7,923 nucleotides of DNA from Candidatus Rifleibacteriota bacterium (GTDB lineage Bacteria; Riflebacteria; Ozemobacteria; Ozemobacterales; Ozemobacteraceae), in the NCBI GenBank assembly GCA_029560455.1, contig JAKQKW010000437.1:1-7923 (forward strand), read 5' to 3'. This document shows positions 1 through 6,646 of the stretch, piece by piece (the first letter of the stretch is position 1; every line of letters begins with the position of its first letter). A model generated the notes under the pieces. It was not told the DNA's origin. It ran no database searches and saw only the letters and a program-made list of their open reading frames with translations. Position numbers and translations under genes: made by a program.

Positions 1-239
1 CAAAAAAAATGAAATCAGCAGTTCAAAATCGTCATTGTGTTAATAATAGGAGATTTAAGTGGCCACAGACGAGGTTGCCGCCGTATACGTTCCGTGCATA
101 AAATCGTGAATGGTGGGTAAACTACTGACTTAAATGCGACAACCGGCATGGCAAGCCTGCTATGAATATCTGCACAAATATATGACAACATGGGTGGTCT
201 TGTAATAAACTATCAGACAGACATGAATGAGGAGCAAGC
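1..239. other. Intergenic region upstream of the Tim44/TerB gene
   Basis: No convincing gene is seen here on either strand. The 3' end carries a good Shine-Dalgarno sequence, GAGGAG at 229-234, five bases before the ATG at 240. A poor promoter-like pair (ATGACA at 182-187 and TAAACT at 206-211, 18 bases apart) is the only candidate promoter found. A second Shine-Dalgarno-like AGGAG at 48-52 precedes a GTG at 59 that opens a 16-codon frame ending at 109; this could be a leader peptide but is equally likely to be chance. Confidence 0.5.
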
Positions 240-2249
240 ATGCCCGACAAAAAAAGATTACGGGAAGTCACCTTCTTTTCTCTTTTTCTTCTGCTGCTGA
301 TCGGCTTTTTTCTGCTGATCAGCGAGACGGCAGACGCGCGGGCCGGCGGCGGTCATAATTATTCTGGCGGTGGCGGTTCAAGCAGCGGCCGGCGCAGCAG
401 TGGCGGCGGCGGCGGTGAGCTTGACCTGATCTTTCTTCTCATCCGGCTGATCATTCACTACCCGGCGGTCGGCATACCAGTGACTATAGTAGTGGTTTTT
501 GTGGTGGTCAAAGGCTACCACAAGGGCAACGACGCCTGGGTCGACCACACAATCATTAAAGGCATGCGGGTCGCACCCGACAGTCAGGCCGCAGTTGCCC
601 TGACCGAGCTGAAAAAGCGTGACCCCGACTTTGACGACAATCTGTTCAGAAAACGCGCCGAAAAGGCTTTCGAAATTATTCAGAAGGCCTGGTCAGACCG
701 CAATCTGGCCGATGCCCAGTATTTTCTTTCTGACGGAGTATTCGAACAGTTCAGCATTCAACTCGATGAAATGAAAGAAAAGGGCATCATCGACCACATG
801 GAAGGCCTGAAAATTCTGAGCGCGAAGCCGGTAAAATTTCAGTCTGACAAAAATTTCGACGTTATCCACCTGCGTATCGACGCGCAGGCGATCAATTACC
901 GCAAAGACGAAAAGACCGGCAAAATGCTCAATGGCTCACGCTCCCCGGAAAATTTCGCCGAGGTCTGGTCGTTTCTGCGCAAGCCCGGCGTGCGCACCCT
1001 GAAAAAGCCAGGACTGATCGAAGGGCAATGCCCCAACTGCGGTAACCCCATCAAAGTCGGGCGCCTGACAAAATGTGAAGTCTGCAATTCGCTGCTGCGG
1101 TCGGGCGAACACGACTGGGTGCTCGCCGGTATAACCCAGGCCTGTGAATGGTCATTCAGACCGGATCGTATTGTTCCGGGTCTTGGTGATATGGTCGAAG
1201 CCGACCCGGGTTTCAACATGCAGCATCTTAAAGACAGGGTCGCGGTGATGTTCTGGCGAAAACTCGAGGCTGAGCGCAAGGGTAATGTGGCGCCATTGCG
1301 AAAAATAGCACGCAATGAACTTTGTGATGCGCAACTGCAGTGGTATAAACCAGATAAAAGCGGCGCCAGACGTTTTTACACTTCGTGCGCCGTTGGCGCC
1401 ATCGATCTTTTAGGCATCGAGCTGAAGGAACCCGACGACCAGACCTACGTCGAAGTAATCTGGAGCGGTCTGCCCTCAATTCTCACGCCGAACAAAAGCA
1501 TAGAAACGGCGCCAAAGCCAATCAACTTCAGACATGTCTTTGTTCTCGGGCGCAAGCACGGGGCACAGACGAAGGTTTCCTCATCGCTGGCCAGCACTCA
1601 ATGCCCGTCATGCGGAGCACCGGAGCAGAGCGGCACCGCAAATGAATGCCCATACTGCGGAACCGTGATGAATGACGGCAGCAGTGAGTGGGTGCTCGAA
1701 GCCGTCGTTGACAAAACCGACCCGCAGGTAAGTGCAGTTCTCACAAAAATGAACCAGCTGCGGCAGAACACGGCAAAGCAGCGACAGGCTCAGGTGCAGC
1801 CTGGCCAGGGCGATGCAGTGGCAGCGGTGCCATTTTCCCAATATGGCCTGCCCGGCCTGGAACTGGTTAAATGGTCCGCGGCAATGATGCTTGCTGACGG
1901 CCAGATCGACCCGAAAGAGCTCGAAATGCTTAACAGCATCGCCCGACAGCGTGATGTTTCGGGGCAGAAACTGCAGAACATCATAACTGAATTGCAGGCG
2001 GCAGCTGATCCGGTTGACTTTGTCATGCGAACCAGCACTCTGGCCACCAGCAACGAGCTTCTCACTCAACTCACCAGGGTAGCACTCTCTGACGGCCGTC
2101 TGTCGACCGAAGAAACTGCCATGCTGCAGCGGGTTGGGCAGAGAATCGGCATGTTGCCGGCAGATATCGACATGCTCGTCAGTCGCGAGCGGCGCAATCT
2201 GTATCAGGAAGCGAAGATGGCGATAGCACAGGCGAAACGCAACAAATGA
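240..2249 (+). CDS. Membrane-anchored protein with duplicated Tim44-like/zinc-ribbon units and a TerB-like C-terminus
   Basis: What is seen: a positively charged N-terminus, then a hydrophobic stretch at residues 11-28 (signal anchor or signal peptide), a Gly/Ser-rich linker at 36-59 and a second membrane segment at about 62-90. Residues 130-255 resemble a Tim44-like domain (helical start DPDF..., then beta-rich) followed by a zinc ribbon with CPNC at 264-267 and CEVC at 279-282. A second, similar unit follows: DPGF at 322-325, a beta-rich part, then CPSC at 455-458 and CPYC at 470-473. Each unit closes with a WVL motif (293-295 and 484-486). Residues 536-650 look TerB-like, with two acidic helical motifs, ADGQIDPKE (552-560) and SDGRLSTEE (617-625). 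Known: Tim44-like domains bind membranes or proteins, and TerB domains occur in stress and membrane-associated assemblies. The actual role is unknown. The start is supported by GAGGAG five bases upstream. It is probably monocistronic, since the next gene has its own promoter candidate. Confidence 0.88.
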   Translation: MPDKKRLREVTFFSLFLLLLIGFFLLISETADARAGGGHNYSGGGGSSSGRRSSGGGGGELDLIFLLIRLIIHYPAVGIPVTIVVVFVVVKGYHKGNDAWVDHTIIKGMRVAPDSQAAVALTELKKRDPDFDDNLFRKRAEKAFEIIQKAWSDRNLADAQYFLSDGVFEQFSIQLDEMKEKGIIDHMEGLKILSAKPVKFQSDKNFDVIHLRIDAQAINYRKDEKTGKMLNGSRSPENFAEVWSFLRKPGVRTLKKPGLIEGQCPNCGNPIKVGRLTKCEVCNSLLRSGEHDWVLAGITQACEWSFRPDRIVPGLGDMVEADPGFNMQHLKDRVAVMFWRKLEAERKGNVAPLRKIARNELCDAQLQWYKPDKSGARRFYTSCAVGAIDLLGIELKEPDDQTYVEVIWSGLPSILTPNKSIETAPKPINFRHVFVLGRKHGAQTKVSSSLASTQCPSCGAPEQSGTANECPYCGTVMNDGSSEWVLEAVVDKTDPQVSAVLTKMNQLRQNTAKQRQAQVQPGQGDAVAAVPFSQYGLPGLELVKWSAAMMLADGQIDPKELEMLNSIARQRDVSGQKLQNIITELQAAADPVDFVMRTSTLATSNELLTQLTRVALSDGRLSTEETAMLQRVGQRIGMLPADIDMLVSRERRNLYQEAKMAIAQAKRNK

Positions 2250-2251
2250 AT

Positions 2252-2279
2252 TTGACAATGCTTTGCACATGGATATTTT
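2252..2279 (+). promoter_or_regulatory. Candidate sigma70-type promoter for yqhD
   Basis: A perfect -35 hexamer TTGACA (2252-2257) lies just after the stop of the preceding gene. After 16 bases it is followed by TATTTT (2274-2279), a 4/6 match to the -10 consensus. The predicted transcript would begin near 2286 and give a leader of about 35 bases ending in the strong ribosome site AGGAGG (2310-2315). No operator was recognised. Confidence 0.5.
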
Positions 2280-2321
2280 CTGATAAGTCGATCGGACAGA
2301 GATAAACAGAGGAGGCGTAGA

Positions 2322-3479
2322 ATGCAGAATTTCACTTTTAACAATCCGACAAAGATCATTTTTGGCAAAGGTACAATCGGGGCACTGAAGCGCGAGATAC
2401 CGGCCGGCAAAAAGATCATGCTGATATACGGTGGCGGCAGCATCAAGCGCAATGGCACTTATGACGAAATCATGGCCGCGCTCGAGGGCCGCGAAGTTTT
2501 CGAATTCGGCGGCGTCGAACCGAACCCGACTTACGAAACGCTGATGAAGTGTGTTGAAGAGGTTAAAAAGAACGGTGTCGATTTTCTGCTTGCGGCTGGT
2601 GGTGGTTCGGTAATCGACGGCACCAAGTTTGTGGCGGCGGCCGCACTTTTTGACGGCGACCCCTGGAAAATCCTGCAGACTTACGGTTCGTGCGTTAAGG
2701 CTGCCCTGCCCTTCGCGTCGGTATTGACGCTGCCGGCAACCGGCTCCGAAATGAACAGCGGTTCGGTAATCACCAGGGTCTCGATGAAGGCGAAGCTGCC
2801 GTTTAACAGCAAACTGGTTTTTCCGATGTTTTCGGTGCTCGATCCGCTCAAAACCTATACATTGCCGCACAATCAGGTTGCCAACGGTGTCATCGATGCG
2901 TTCATTCACATCGTCGAGCAGTATCTGACGACACCGGCGCACGCCAAAGTGCAGGATCGTTTCGCCGAAGGCCTTCTGCTGACCCTGATCGAAGAGGGTC
3001 CGCTTGCCCTCAAAGACCCGGAAAACTACGATGTCAGAGCCAACATCATGTGGGCCGCGACCATGGCTCTTAATGGCCTGATCGGGGCCGGGGTTCCGCA
3101 GGACTGGTCGACGCACATGATCGGGCACGAGTTGACCGCTCTTTATGGCCTCGATCACGCAGTTACCCTCGCCATCGTTCTGCCAGGCAACCTCACCCTG
3201 CGCAAAGAAGTCAAACGGCAGAAGCTTCTGCAGTTTGCACAGCGCGTCTGGGGCGTGAAGTCCGGGAATGAAGATCACCAGATCGCTGAAGGCATAAGAA
3301 TGACCCGTGAATTCTTCGAATCCCTCGGCGTCAAGACCAGACTCAGTGATTACAAGATCGATGCCGCCGGCATCGAAAAAGTAGTGGCGCAGCTTAAATC
3401 GCATCAGATGATCAAGCTTGGTGAAAATGGCGATGTCACTCCCGATGTCGCAAGACAGATTCTCGAACTCTGCCTGTAA
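2322..3479 (+). CDS. yqhD: NADPH-dependent iron/zinc-containing alcohol (aldehyde) dehydrogenase, YqhD type
   Basis: A cytosolic group III metal-dependent alcohol dehydrogenase. Family members mostly run as NADPH-dependent aldehyde reductases that scavenge short-chain and lipid-derived aldehydes, or make butanol or propanediol. The 385-residue length matches E. coli YqhD (387), and I recall near-identity across long stretches: GGGS near residues 37-40, the nucleotide-binding GGGS-x-x-DG loop at 93-100, LPATGSE at 137-143, the region around NGVIDAFIH, and DWSTHMIGHELTALYGLDHA. The four metal ligands are intact: D192, H196, H265 and H279; H269, often important in catalysis, is also present. The N-terminal half is the Rossmann-like dinucleotide domain and the C-terminal half the helical metal domain. 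AGGAGG six bases before ATG fixes the start. The gene ends in a double stop and the downstream signalling gene begins 14 bases later, so the two probably form an operon. In E. coli yqhD is induced by aldehydes through YqhC, but no regulator gene is seen here. Confidence 0.95.
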   Translation: MQNFTFNNPTKIIFGKGTIGALKREIPAGKKIMLIYGGGSIKRNGTYDEIMAALEGREVFEFGGVEPNPTYETLMKCVEEVKKNGVDFLLAAGGGSVIDGTKFVAAAALFDGDPWKILQTYGSCVKAALPFASVLTLPATGSEMNSGSVITRVSMKAKLPFNSKLVFPMFSVLDPLKTYTLPHNQVANGVIDAFIHIVEQYLTTPAHAKVQDRFAEGLLLTLIEEGPLALKDPENYDVRANIMWAATMALNGLIGAGVPQDWSTHMIGHELTALYGLDHAVTLAIVLPGNLTLRKEVKRQKLLQFAQRVWGVKSGNEDHQIAEGIRMTREFFESLGVKTRLSDYKIDAAGIEKVVAQLKSHQMIKLGENGDVTPDVARQILELCL

Positions 3480-3493
3480 TAAAGGAAACGCGC

Positions 3494-4780
3494 TTGCTTC
3501 TCATACCGGTAATTACCTCTGACCGCGGGTGTTTTGAAAACATTGTCGCACTGCTGCAGCAGAACGGCGAAAACTGCGAAACTCTTCAGCTTGCCGAAAC
3601 CGGCGAAGCTGAGGAGTTTCTGCGCATTGAAATGCCGGAACTGGCGGTCATCGACTTTGCCGACTCCGGCATCGACAGCTCCAGACTGCTCGATACGGTC
3701 AGAGGTGATTCCTGGCTTCTCAGCACCGGTCTGATCGGACTGTGCGATTCCCCGGTCAAACTGCGTGAATCAGGCATTCTCAAGGGCGTAAACACCATTG
3801 CCCTTCTCGATAAAGGCCGTATCAGCCGGCAGTTTCCGCAGGTAATCAATATTATCTGCAACAACCGACACATGCTGTTTCACCGGGTGATCGGCAACGA
3901 TTTCGGCGCCGAGATTTCGTCGAGTTTCGAGCTGCGCAACGACCCTCTCGAAGCCGGGGTATTTACCAATCTGATCTGCAACTATCTTTTCAATATGAAC
4001 TGCATCGATGCAGGTTTGCGCGAGCAGCTGAACTTCGTCCTCGTCGAGCTGCTGATCAATGCCATCGAGCATGGCAACTGCGGCATCTCTTATGAAGAAA
4101 AGACCGCCTGGCTTGAAAAGAACAACGATATCTGCGAACTGATCGACCGCAAGTGCGAAGACCCTGCCATCGCCGCGAGAAAAGTATTTCTGCAGTATGC
4201 GATCGAACCGGCAGTATCGCGCTTCACAATCACCGATGAGGGTGCCGGTTTCGACTGGCGGGCCCTGAAAACTCTATCGATTGAAGAGCAGGTGTTGAGT
4301 CTGCATGGCCGGGGCGTGGCACTTTCGCGCGAAATGACCTCGAACCTCACTTACAACGACCGTGGCAACCAGGTAAGCTTCGAATTCAACCACAAGAGCG
4401 GAGTAAACAATGTCAGCCCGGCCCTGTTCCAGGATCTGGAAACCGTTGAATTCAAGCCGGGCGAAACGGTTTTTAACGAAGGCGAGCCAAGCAACTATCT
4501 CTATTACATTTCCGCCGGCAGTTTCGAGGTGCTGGTTCAGGGGCAAAGGGTTTCGACGCTGCGCCCCGAAGATATTTTTCTCGGCGAAATGTCTTTTCTG
4601 CTGAGCAATAGGCGCAGTGCCACGGTGCGTGCTGTTACCGCAGCAAAACTGATCAGGGTGTCAAAAAAAGAGTTTGTCGAAGGCATCAAAGAGAAGCCGC
4701 ATTATGCACTGTTTCTGTCGCGACTGCTGGCGCGCCGCATCGAACGGCTGAACCAGAGCATTGGCACCCACAAAACCTGA
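3494..4780 (+). CDS. Signalling protein: receiver-like + HATPase (anti-sigma kinase type) + cyclic-nucleotide-binding domain
   Basis: Three domains are visible in 428 residues. Residues 2-125 have the alternating pattern of a response-regulator receiver, with D54 at the end of strand 3 as the possible phosphoacceptor and K107 after strand 5; the acidic pair near the N-terminus is reduced to D10, so it may be degenerate. Residues 150-300 are a GHKL ATPase resembling RsbW/SpoIIAB: N-box with E185 and N189, G1 box DEGAG (248-252) and G2 box GRG (272-274), with a long insert between the N-box and G1 box. Residues 316-425 form a cyclic-nucleotide-binding domain with an intact phosphate-binding cassette (G364, E365, R374, S375, as in CRP) and no DNA-binding domain after it. 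Inference: a soluble switch that reads a phosphosignal and cAMP or cGMP and acts on a partner, perhaps by phosphorylating an anti-sigma antagonist. The start is TTG with AAAGGA seven bases upstream; the first internal ATG, at residue 48, would cut into the receiver. Likely in an operon with yqhD. Confidence 0.88.
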   Translation: MLLIPVITSDRGCFENIVALLQQNGENCETLQLAETGEAEEFLRIEMPELAVIDFADSGIDSSRLLDTVRGDSWLLSTGLIGLCDSPVKLRESGILKGVNTIALLDKGRISRQFPQVINIICNNRHMLFHRVIGNDFGAEISSSFELRNDPLEAGVFTNLICNYLFNMNCIDAGLREQLNFVLVELLINAIEHGNCGISYEEKTAWLEKNNDICELIDRKCEDPAIAARKVFLQYAIEPAVSRFTITDEGAGFDWRALKTLSIEEQVLSLHGRGVALSREMTSNLTYNDRGNQVSFEFNHKSGVNNVSPALFQDLETVEFKPGETVFNEGEPSNYLYYISAGSFEVLVQGQRVSTLRPEDIFLGEMSFLLSNRRSATVRAVTAAKLIRVSKKEFVEGIKEKPHYALFLSRLLARRIERLNQSIGTHKT

Positions 4781-4837
4781 ACACGGATAAACGCAAGAAA
4801 ATCGAACCGCGGATGAACACAGCTGAACACGGATAAA
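4777..4837. repeat. Imperfect intergenic repeats of a GAACACGGATAAA-type motif
   Basis: A 15-base word, CTGAACACGGATAAA, occurs at 4777-4791 (overlapping the last codons and stop of the signalling gene) and again at 4823-4837. A related CGGATGAACAC lies between them at 4810-4820. Similar CGGATRAACAC phrases recur between genes in many environmental bacterial genomes, so this is probably a dispersed repeat and not a gene. Just after it, CCAGAT (4839-4844) can pair with ATCTGG (4864-4869), or ACCAG (4838-4842) with CTGGT (4849-4853). Neither hairpin has a T-tract, so no clear terminator separates the two convergent operons in 4781-4897. Confidence 0.6.
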
Positions 4838-4897
4838 ACCAGATAAAACTGGTATGTCTGAAAATCTGGCAAAAGCGGGCAGCTGGCAATAAATATT

Positions 4898-5815
4898 TCA
4901 GCGCAGCGGGAACAGTTCACGCAGTTTTTCGCGGCGCTGGCCGTCGGTTTTCTGCATTTTTTCCCAGTCGGGGCTGACGAGTTTGAGCATGTCGCCGACT
5001 TTTTCGCGAATTGACGGTTCATGAATTGCGGCCCGGGCGAAAACCGCCTTGAGGACCGAAGTCATTACCCCCATGGCATCAAAAAAGCCGCTGAGCTGGG
5101 CAGGAGCAGCGGCAAGGCCAGACTGCTGCAAGCCTTCAGACGGAAATTTTGCCACCGGATATCCTTCAGAACCAGCCTGCAACAGACTGAATTCAAGAAC
5201 CGGCTCGGCGGCTTCGGCGATGAACAGCTGCAGAGATTGCAGAGGCAGCGGAGCAGAAGCATTGAACGTGGCCAGACAGCGGTTTCCCCTGACGGTCTGA
5301 CCTGAAAATTTCTGCAGGTTATTTTCTGCCGGATGCAGCTGCAGGTCTTTATCAACCTGGGCGAAAAGCTTTTTAAAATCAAGATCGATGCGGTTTTTAA
5401 TGACACCATCGACCGGCTGATTGAAGGAAAAATTGGCGTTTACCTGCTCACCCTGCTGCAGCAACTCAAAGACAACACCAGAAGACGCGATGATCGTCAG
5501 TTTTTCAGCAAACGGATCGTTGATCATCGTCATCTGATCGGCAATAACCATTATCGGGGTTTCGTCGCGGGCATCGAAAACCAGCAGAGAATAGCTGTCA
5601 GAAGCGGTGAAACGCAGCCGGCAGAAAAGATGCACCGGCGATTCTGGCAGGCGCAGGTGCATGTCTAGCGCCAGAGAGGGATAGCTATCTCCGGGCAGGG
5701 CAACATTTCTGACGAATTGCTCAAGCCAGGGCTGAATTCCGGCAATACAAAGTGCCGGCGCGAGAATCTGCGCACACACAAGAAAAATCAGCAACCTTCG
5801 AACGCTTTTTGTCAT
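4898..5815 (-). CDS. Exported protein of unknown function, possibly LolA-like fold
   Basis: A 305-residue protein that begins with a classical Sec signal peptide: K3, R6 and R7, a hydrophobic core at 8-23 and a likely cut near the ALCIA/GIQ junction around residue 25. The cysteine at 23 does not sit in a good lipobox (preceded by PAL), so a lipoprotein is less likely. The mature part (30-215) alternates short beta-strand patterns with polar turns, such as LALDMHLRL, SLLVFDAR and IMVIADQMTMINDP, which resembles half-barrel proteins that carry lipids or lipoproteins (LolA/LolB/RseB-like). That is a fold guess from pattern only. The C-terminal 60 residues are helical and charged. It would act in the periplasm or envelope. 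The ribosome site is weak (GGA about ten bases upstream). It lies 32 bases after the 74-residue membrane gene in the same orientation, so the two are probably co-transcribed, perhaps as an envelope pair. I do not recognise the family. Confidence 0.78.
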   Translation of the reverse strand: MTKSVRRLLIFLVCAQILAPALCIAGIQPWLEQFVRNVALPGDSYPSLALDMHLRLPESPVHLFCRLRFTASDSYSLLVFDARDETPIMVIADQMTMINDPFAEKLTIIASSGVVFELLQQGEQVNANFSFNQPVDGVIKNRIDLDFKKLFAQVDKDLQLHPAENNLQKFSGQTVRGNRCLATFNASAPLPLQSLQLFIAEAAEPVLEFSLLQAGSEGYPVAKFPSEGLQQSGLAAAPAQLSGFFDAMGVMTSVLKAVFARAAIHEPSIREKVGDMLKLVSPDWEKMQKTDGQRREKLRELFPLR

Positions 5816-5847
5816 CGCAGCTGTTCCGATTCGGTTTTTCGGGCTCT

Positions 5848-6072
5848 TTACATGCCGCCCGAGGCGGCAAATTCTACGTGGTGCTGCATCAGCAGCATCC
5901 CTGCCAGAATCAGCAGAAAAATACCGATCATTACAGCCATGACTTTGCGATGCATGGCTTCTTTGTCATACACGGGCGGGGGTTCGATTATCTCAGGTGT
6001 AACCACCTTTTTACGCTTGGCACCAGTCTTTTTAGGTTTTGGCTGAATGTCTTCGAGTTCTTCTTCGCTCAT
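5848..6072 (-). CDS. Small single-pass membrane protein, unknown function
   Basis: A 74-residue protein with an acidic start (EEELED at residues 3-8), a basic, lysine-rich stretch (12-22), a proline-containing segment (25-33), then one transmembrane helix at about 44-62 and a short polar tail with HH and a Gly-Gly-Met end. The positive patch before the helix suggests that the N-terminus stays in the cytoplasm. A longer frame starting 13 codons upstream exists, but its extra residues are not protein-like and the MSEEE start looks natural; GGGA about nine bases before the ATG gives only modest ribosome-site support. It precedes the exported 305-residue protein by 32 bases. Such small membrane proteins often accompany secreted or envelope proteins, but no function can be assigned. 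No homologue is recognised from the sequence alone. Confidence 0.68.
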   Translation of the reverse strand: MSEEELEDIQPKPKKTGAKRKKVVTPEIIEPPPVYDKEAMHRKVMAVMIGIFLLILAGMLLMQHHVEFAASGGM

Positions 6073-6141
6073 GTTGTTTTCCCGGGGATTAAGATATGGC
6101 AAGCATATCACAGAACATTTCAGAGTAAAACTTACCTTTTT

Positions 6142-6345
6142 TCAGTTTTTCAGAAATTCCTGCAAAACCTTGAGGTTTACCTCGGTTCTTATTTCAGGTG
6201 TTGCCGGGTCAGCAACAACTCCTCGATCAAAGCCATTTGCGCCGCTTAAAACCGCCTCAGAACTGGCTATATTCTGAGCCATGGCCCGTTTCAGACACTT
6301 TTCGACAAGAGAACGAAATGATGCAGAAACCTGGTCGCCGTGCAT
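6142..6345 (-). CDS. Small hypothetical protein (67 residues)
   Basis: A short soluble protein predicted to be mostly helical at both ends (residues 8-33 and 52-67), joined by a glycine- and proline-containing middle (35-50). It has no signal peptide, membrane segment or cysteine cluster; a lone cysteine is at residue 17. The best support is its ribosome site: AAAGGA about eight bases before the ATG. It lies 69 bases upstream of the 74-residue membrane gene in the same direction, and 66 bases downstream of the T-tract of the terminator at 6411-6455. It could therefore be expressed by read-through or regulated antitermination of the leader RNA described at 6411-6546. A competing overlapping frame (90 residues, 6291-6563) reads through that terminator and was rejected. 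The family is not recognised; the gene is likely but not certain. Confidence 0.55.
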   Translation of the reverse strand: MHGDQVSASFRSLVEKCLKRAMAQNIASSEAVLSGANGFDRGVVADPATPEIRTEVNLKVLQEFLKN

Positions 6346-6410
6346 TTTGTGATTCCTTTCATCGTCACAAACAGCAAAAAAACAGCGGAAACGTAACAGC
6401 AGAAGGCCGG

Positions 6411-6455
6411 AAAAATAAAACTCCCCCGGGATGAAGTGATTTCTTCCTGGGGGAG
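6411..6455 (-). terminator. Intrinsic terminator (minus strand)
   Basis: On the minus strand, CTCCCCC (6455-6449) pairs with GGGGGAG (6427-6421). The inner part extends the stem with two mismatches (GGA with TCC, then GAA with TTC) around a small loop. The stem is followed at once by TTTTATTTTT (6420-6411). The plus strand has no T-rich run after the hairpin, so direction is clear. It separates the promoter at 6551-6579 from the 67-residue gene. Confidence 0.8.
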
Positions 6456-6546
6456 GGTTATTCTAAGCTCGGGTTTGAGCCTGATCAAAAATTCAGGTTT
6501 TCGTAAAAGCTGCTGCAATTGAACCTCAACTCTTAAAAACTGACGT
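6411..6546 (-). ncRNA. Candidate small RNA or attenuated leader (about 130 nt)
   Basis: A well-formed promoter (6551-6579) and a strong terminator (6411-6455) bracket about 130 bases with no convincing coding frame. The expected start is near 6546-6544. Within it, CCTGA (6497-6493) can pair with TCAGG (6484-6480), closed outside by TTGAG with CTCAA. An alternative pairing, AGGTT with AACCT, excludes the CCTGA/TCAGG hairpin, and GAGG-TT could also pair with AACCCTC next to the terminator arm. Such choices are what an attenuator shows, but they can arise by chance. It is not recognised as SRP, 6S, tmRNA, RNase P or a known riboswitch. Confidence 0.42.
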
Positions 6547-6550
6547 GGCG

Positions 6551-6579
6551 AACATACCACCAAACAGCCGGAAAGTCAA
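6551..6579 (-). promoter_or_regulatory. Sigma70-type promoter (minus strand)
   Basis: On the minus strand, TTGACT (6579-6574; 5/6 to the -35 consensus) is followed by exactly 17 bases and then TATGTT (6556-6551; 4/6 to the -10). The spacer ends in TTTGGTGG, a word also found at the same place in the second promoter candidate at 7879-7906. It lies directly downstream of the tRNA-remnant terminator, so transcription here starts afresh, towards the leader/small RNA and the three-gene operon. Confidence 0.6.
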
Positions 6580-6590
6580 GTTCCAGAAAC

Positions 6591-6621
6591 ACGAAAGCCC
6601 GCTATTTAAGCGGGCTTTCGT
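6591..6621 (-). terminator. Terminator-like hairpin behind the tRNA remnant
   Basis: A perfect 12-bp stem, ACGAAAGCCCGC (6591-6602) with GCGGGCTTTCGT (6610-6621), encloses a 7-base loop. On the minus strand it is followed by GTTTCT, a weak T-tract, and it lies two bases after the tRNA-like 3' end. This is the normal place and form of a tRNA gene terminator. Confidence 0.7.
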
Positions 6622-6623
6622 CA

Positions 6624-6646
6624 TGCTCGAGGGGGGACTTGAACCC
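6624..6646 (-). other. tRNA 3'-end remnant, putative attachment site (attR-like)
   Basis: Read on the minus strand, this is GGG-TTCAAGT-CCCCC (T-loop TTCAAGT with the 3' strand of the T-stem), then an acceptor strand CTCGAGC and discriminator A, with no encoded CCA. Bases upstream (CC before GGG) do not continue the T-stem, and no matching GCTCGAG 5' acceptor strand, D-arm or anticodon arm is found. So only the 3' end of a tRNA is present. The G1-C72 pair and A73 implied by it suit tRNA-Leu best, but the identity is uncertain. A 3' tRNA fragment followed by the original terminator is what remains after an element integrates into the tRNA 3' end. The element would then lie to the right of 6646. 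Confidence 0.6.

Noticed and set aside
1608..3404. A 598-codon open frame on the minus strand
   Set aside because: It lies opposite the Tim44/TerB gene and the unmistakable yqhD, has no recognisable domain, and spans a gene boundary. Codon bias of the real genes explains an open antisense frame.
5021..5668. Several plus-strand frames of 83-111 codons
   Set aside because: They are shadows of the exported 305-residue gene; no ribosome sites or domains.
5717..6277. Plus-strand frames of 76-165 codons
   Set aside because: They lie opposite the small membrane gene and neighbouring genes, lack ribosome sites and look compositionally non-protein-like.
6291..6563. A 90-codon minus-strand frame (also possible from TTG at 6518 with GAGG upstream)
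   Set aside because: It reads straight through the strong terminator hairpin and T-tract at 6411-6455, its ATG start falls inside the promoter spacer, and it overlaps the better-supported 67-residue gene.
6624..6646. tmRNA (ssrA) 3' end as the integration target
   Set aside because: The acceptor strand CTCGAGC-A does not match the usual tmRNA 3' end; a tRNA, perhaps Leu, fits better.
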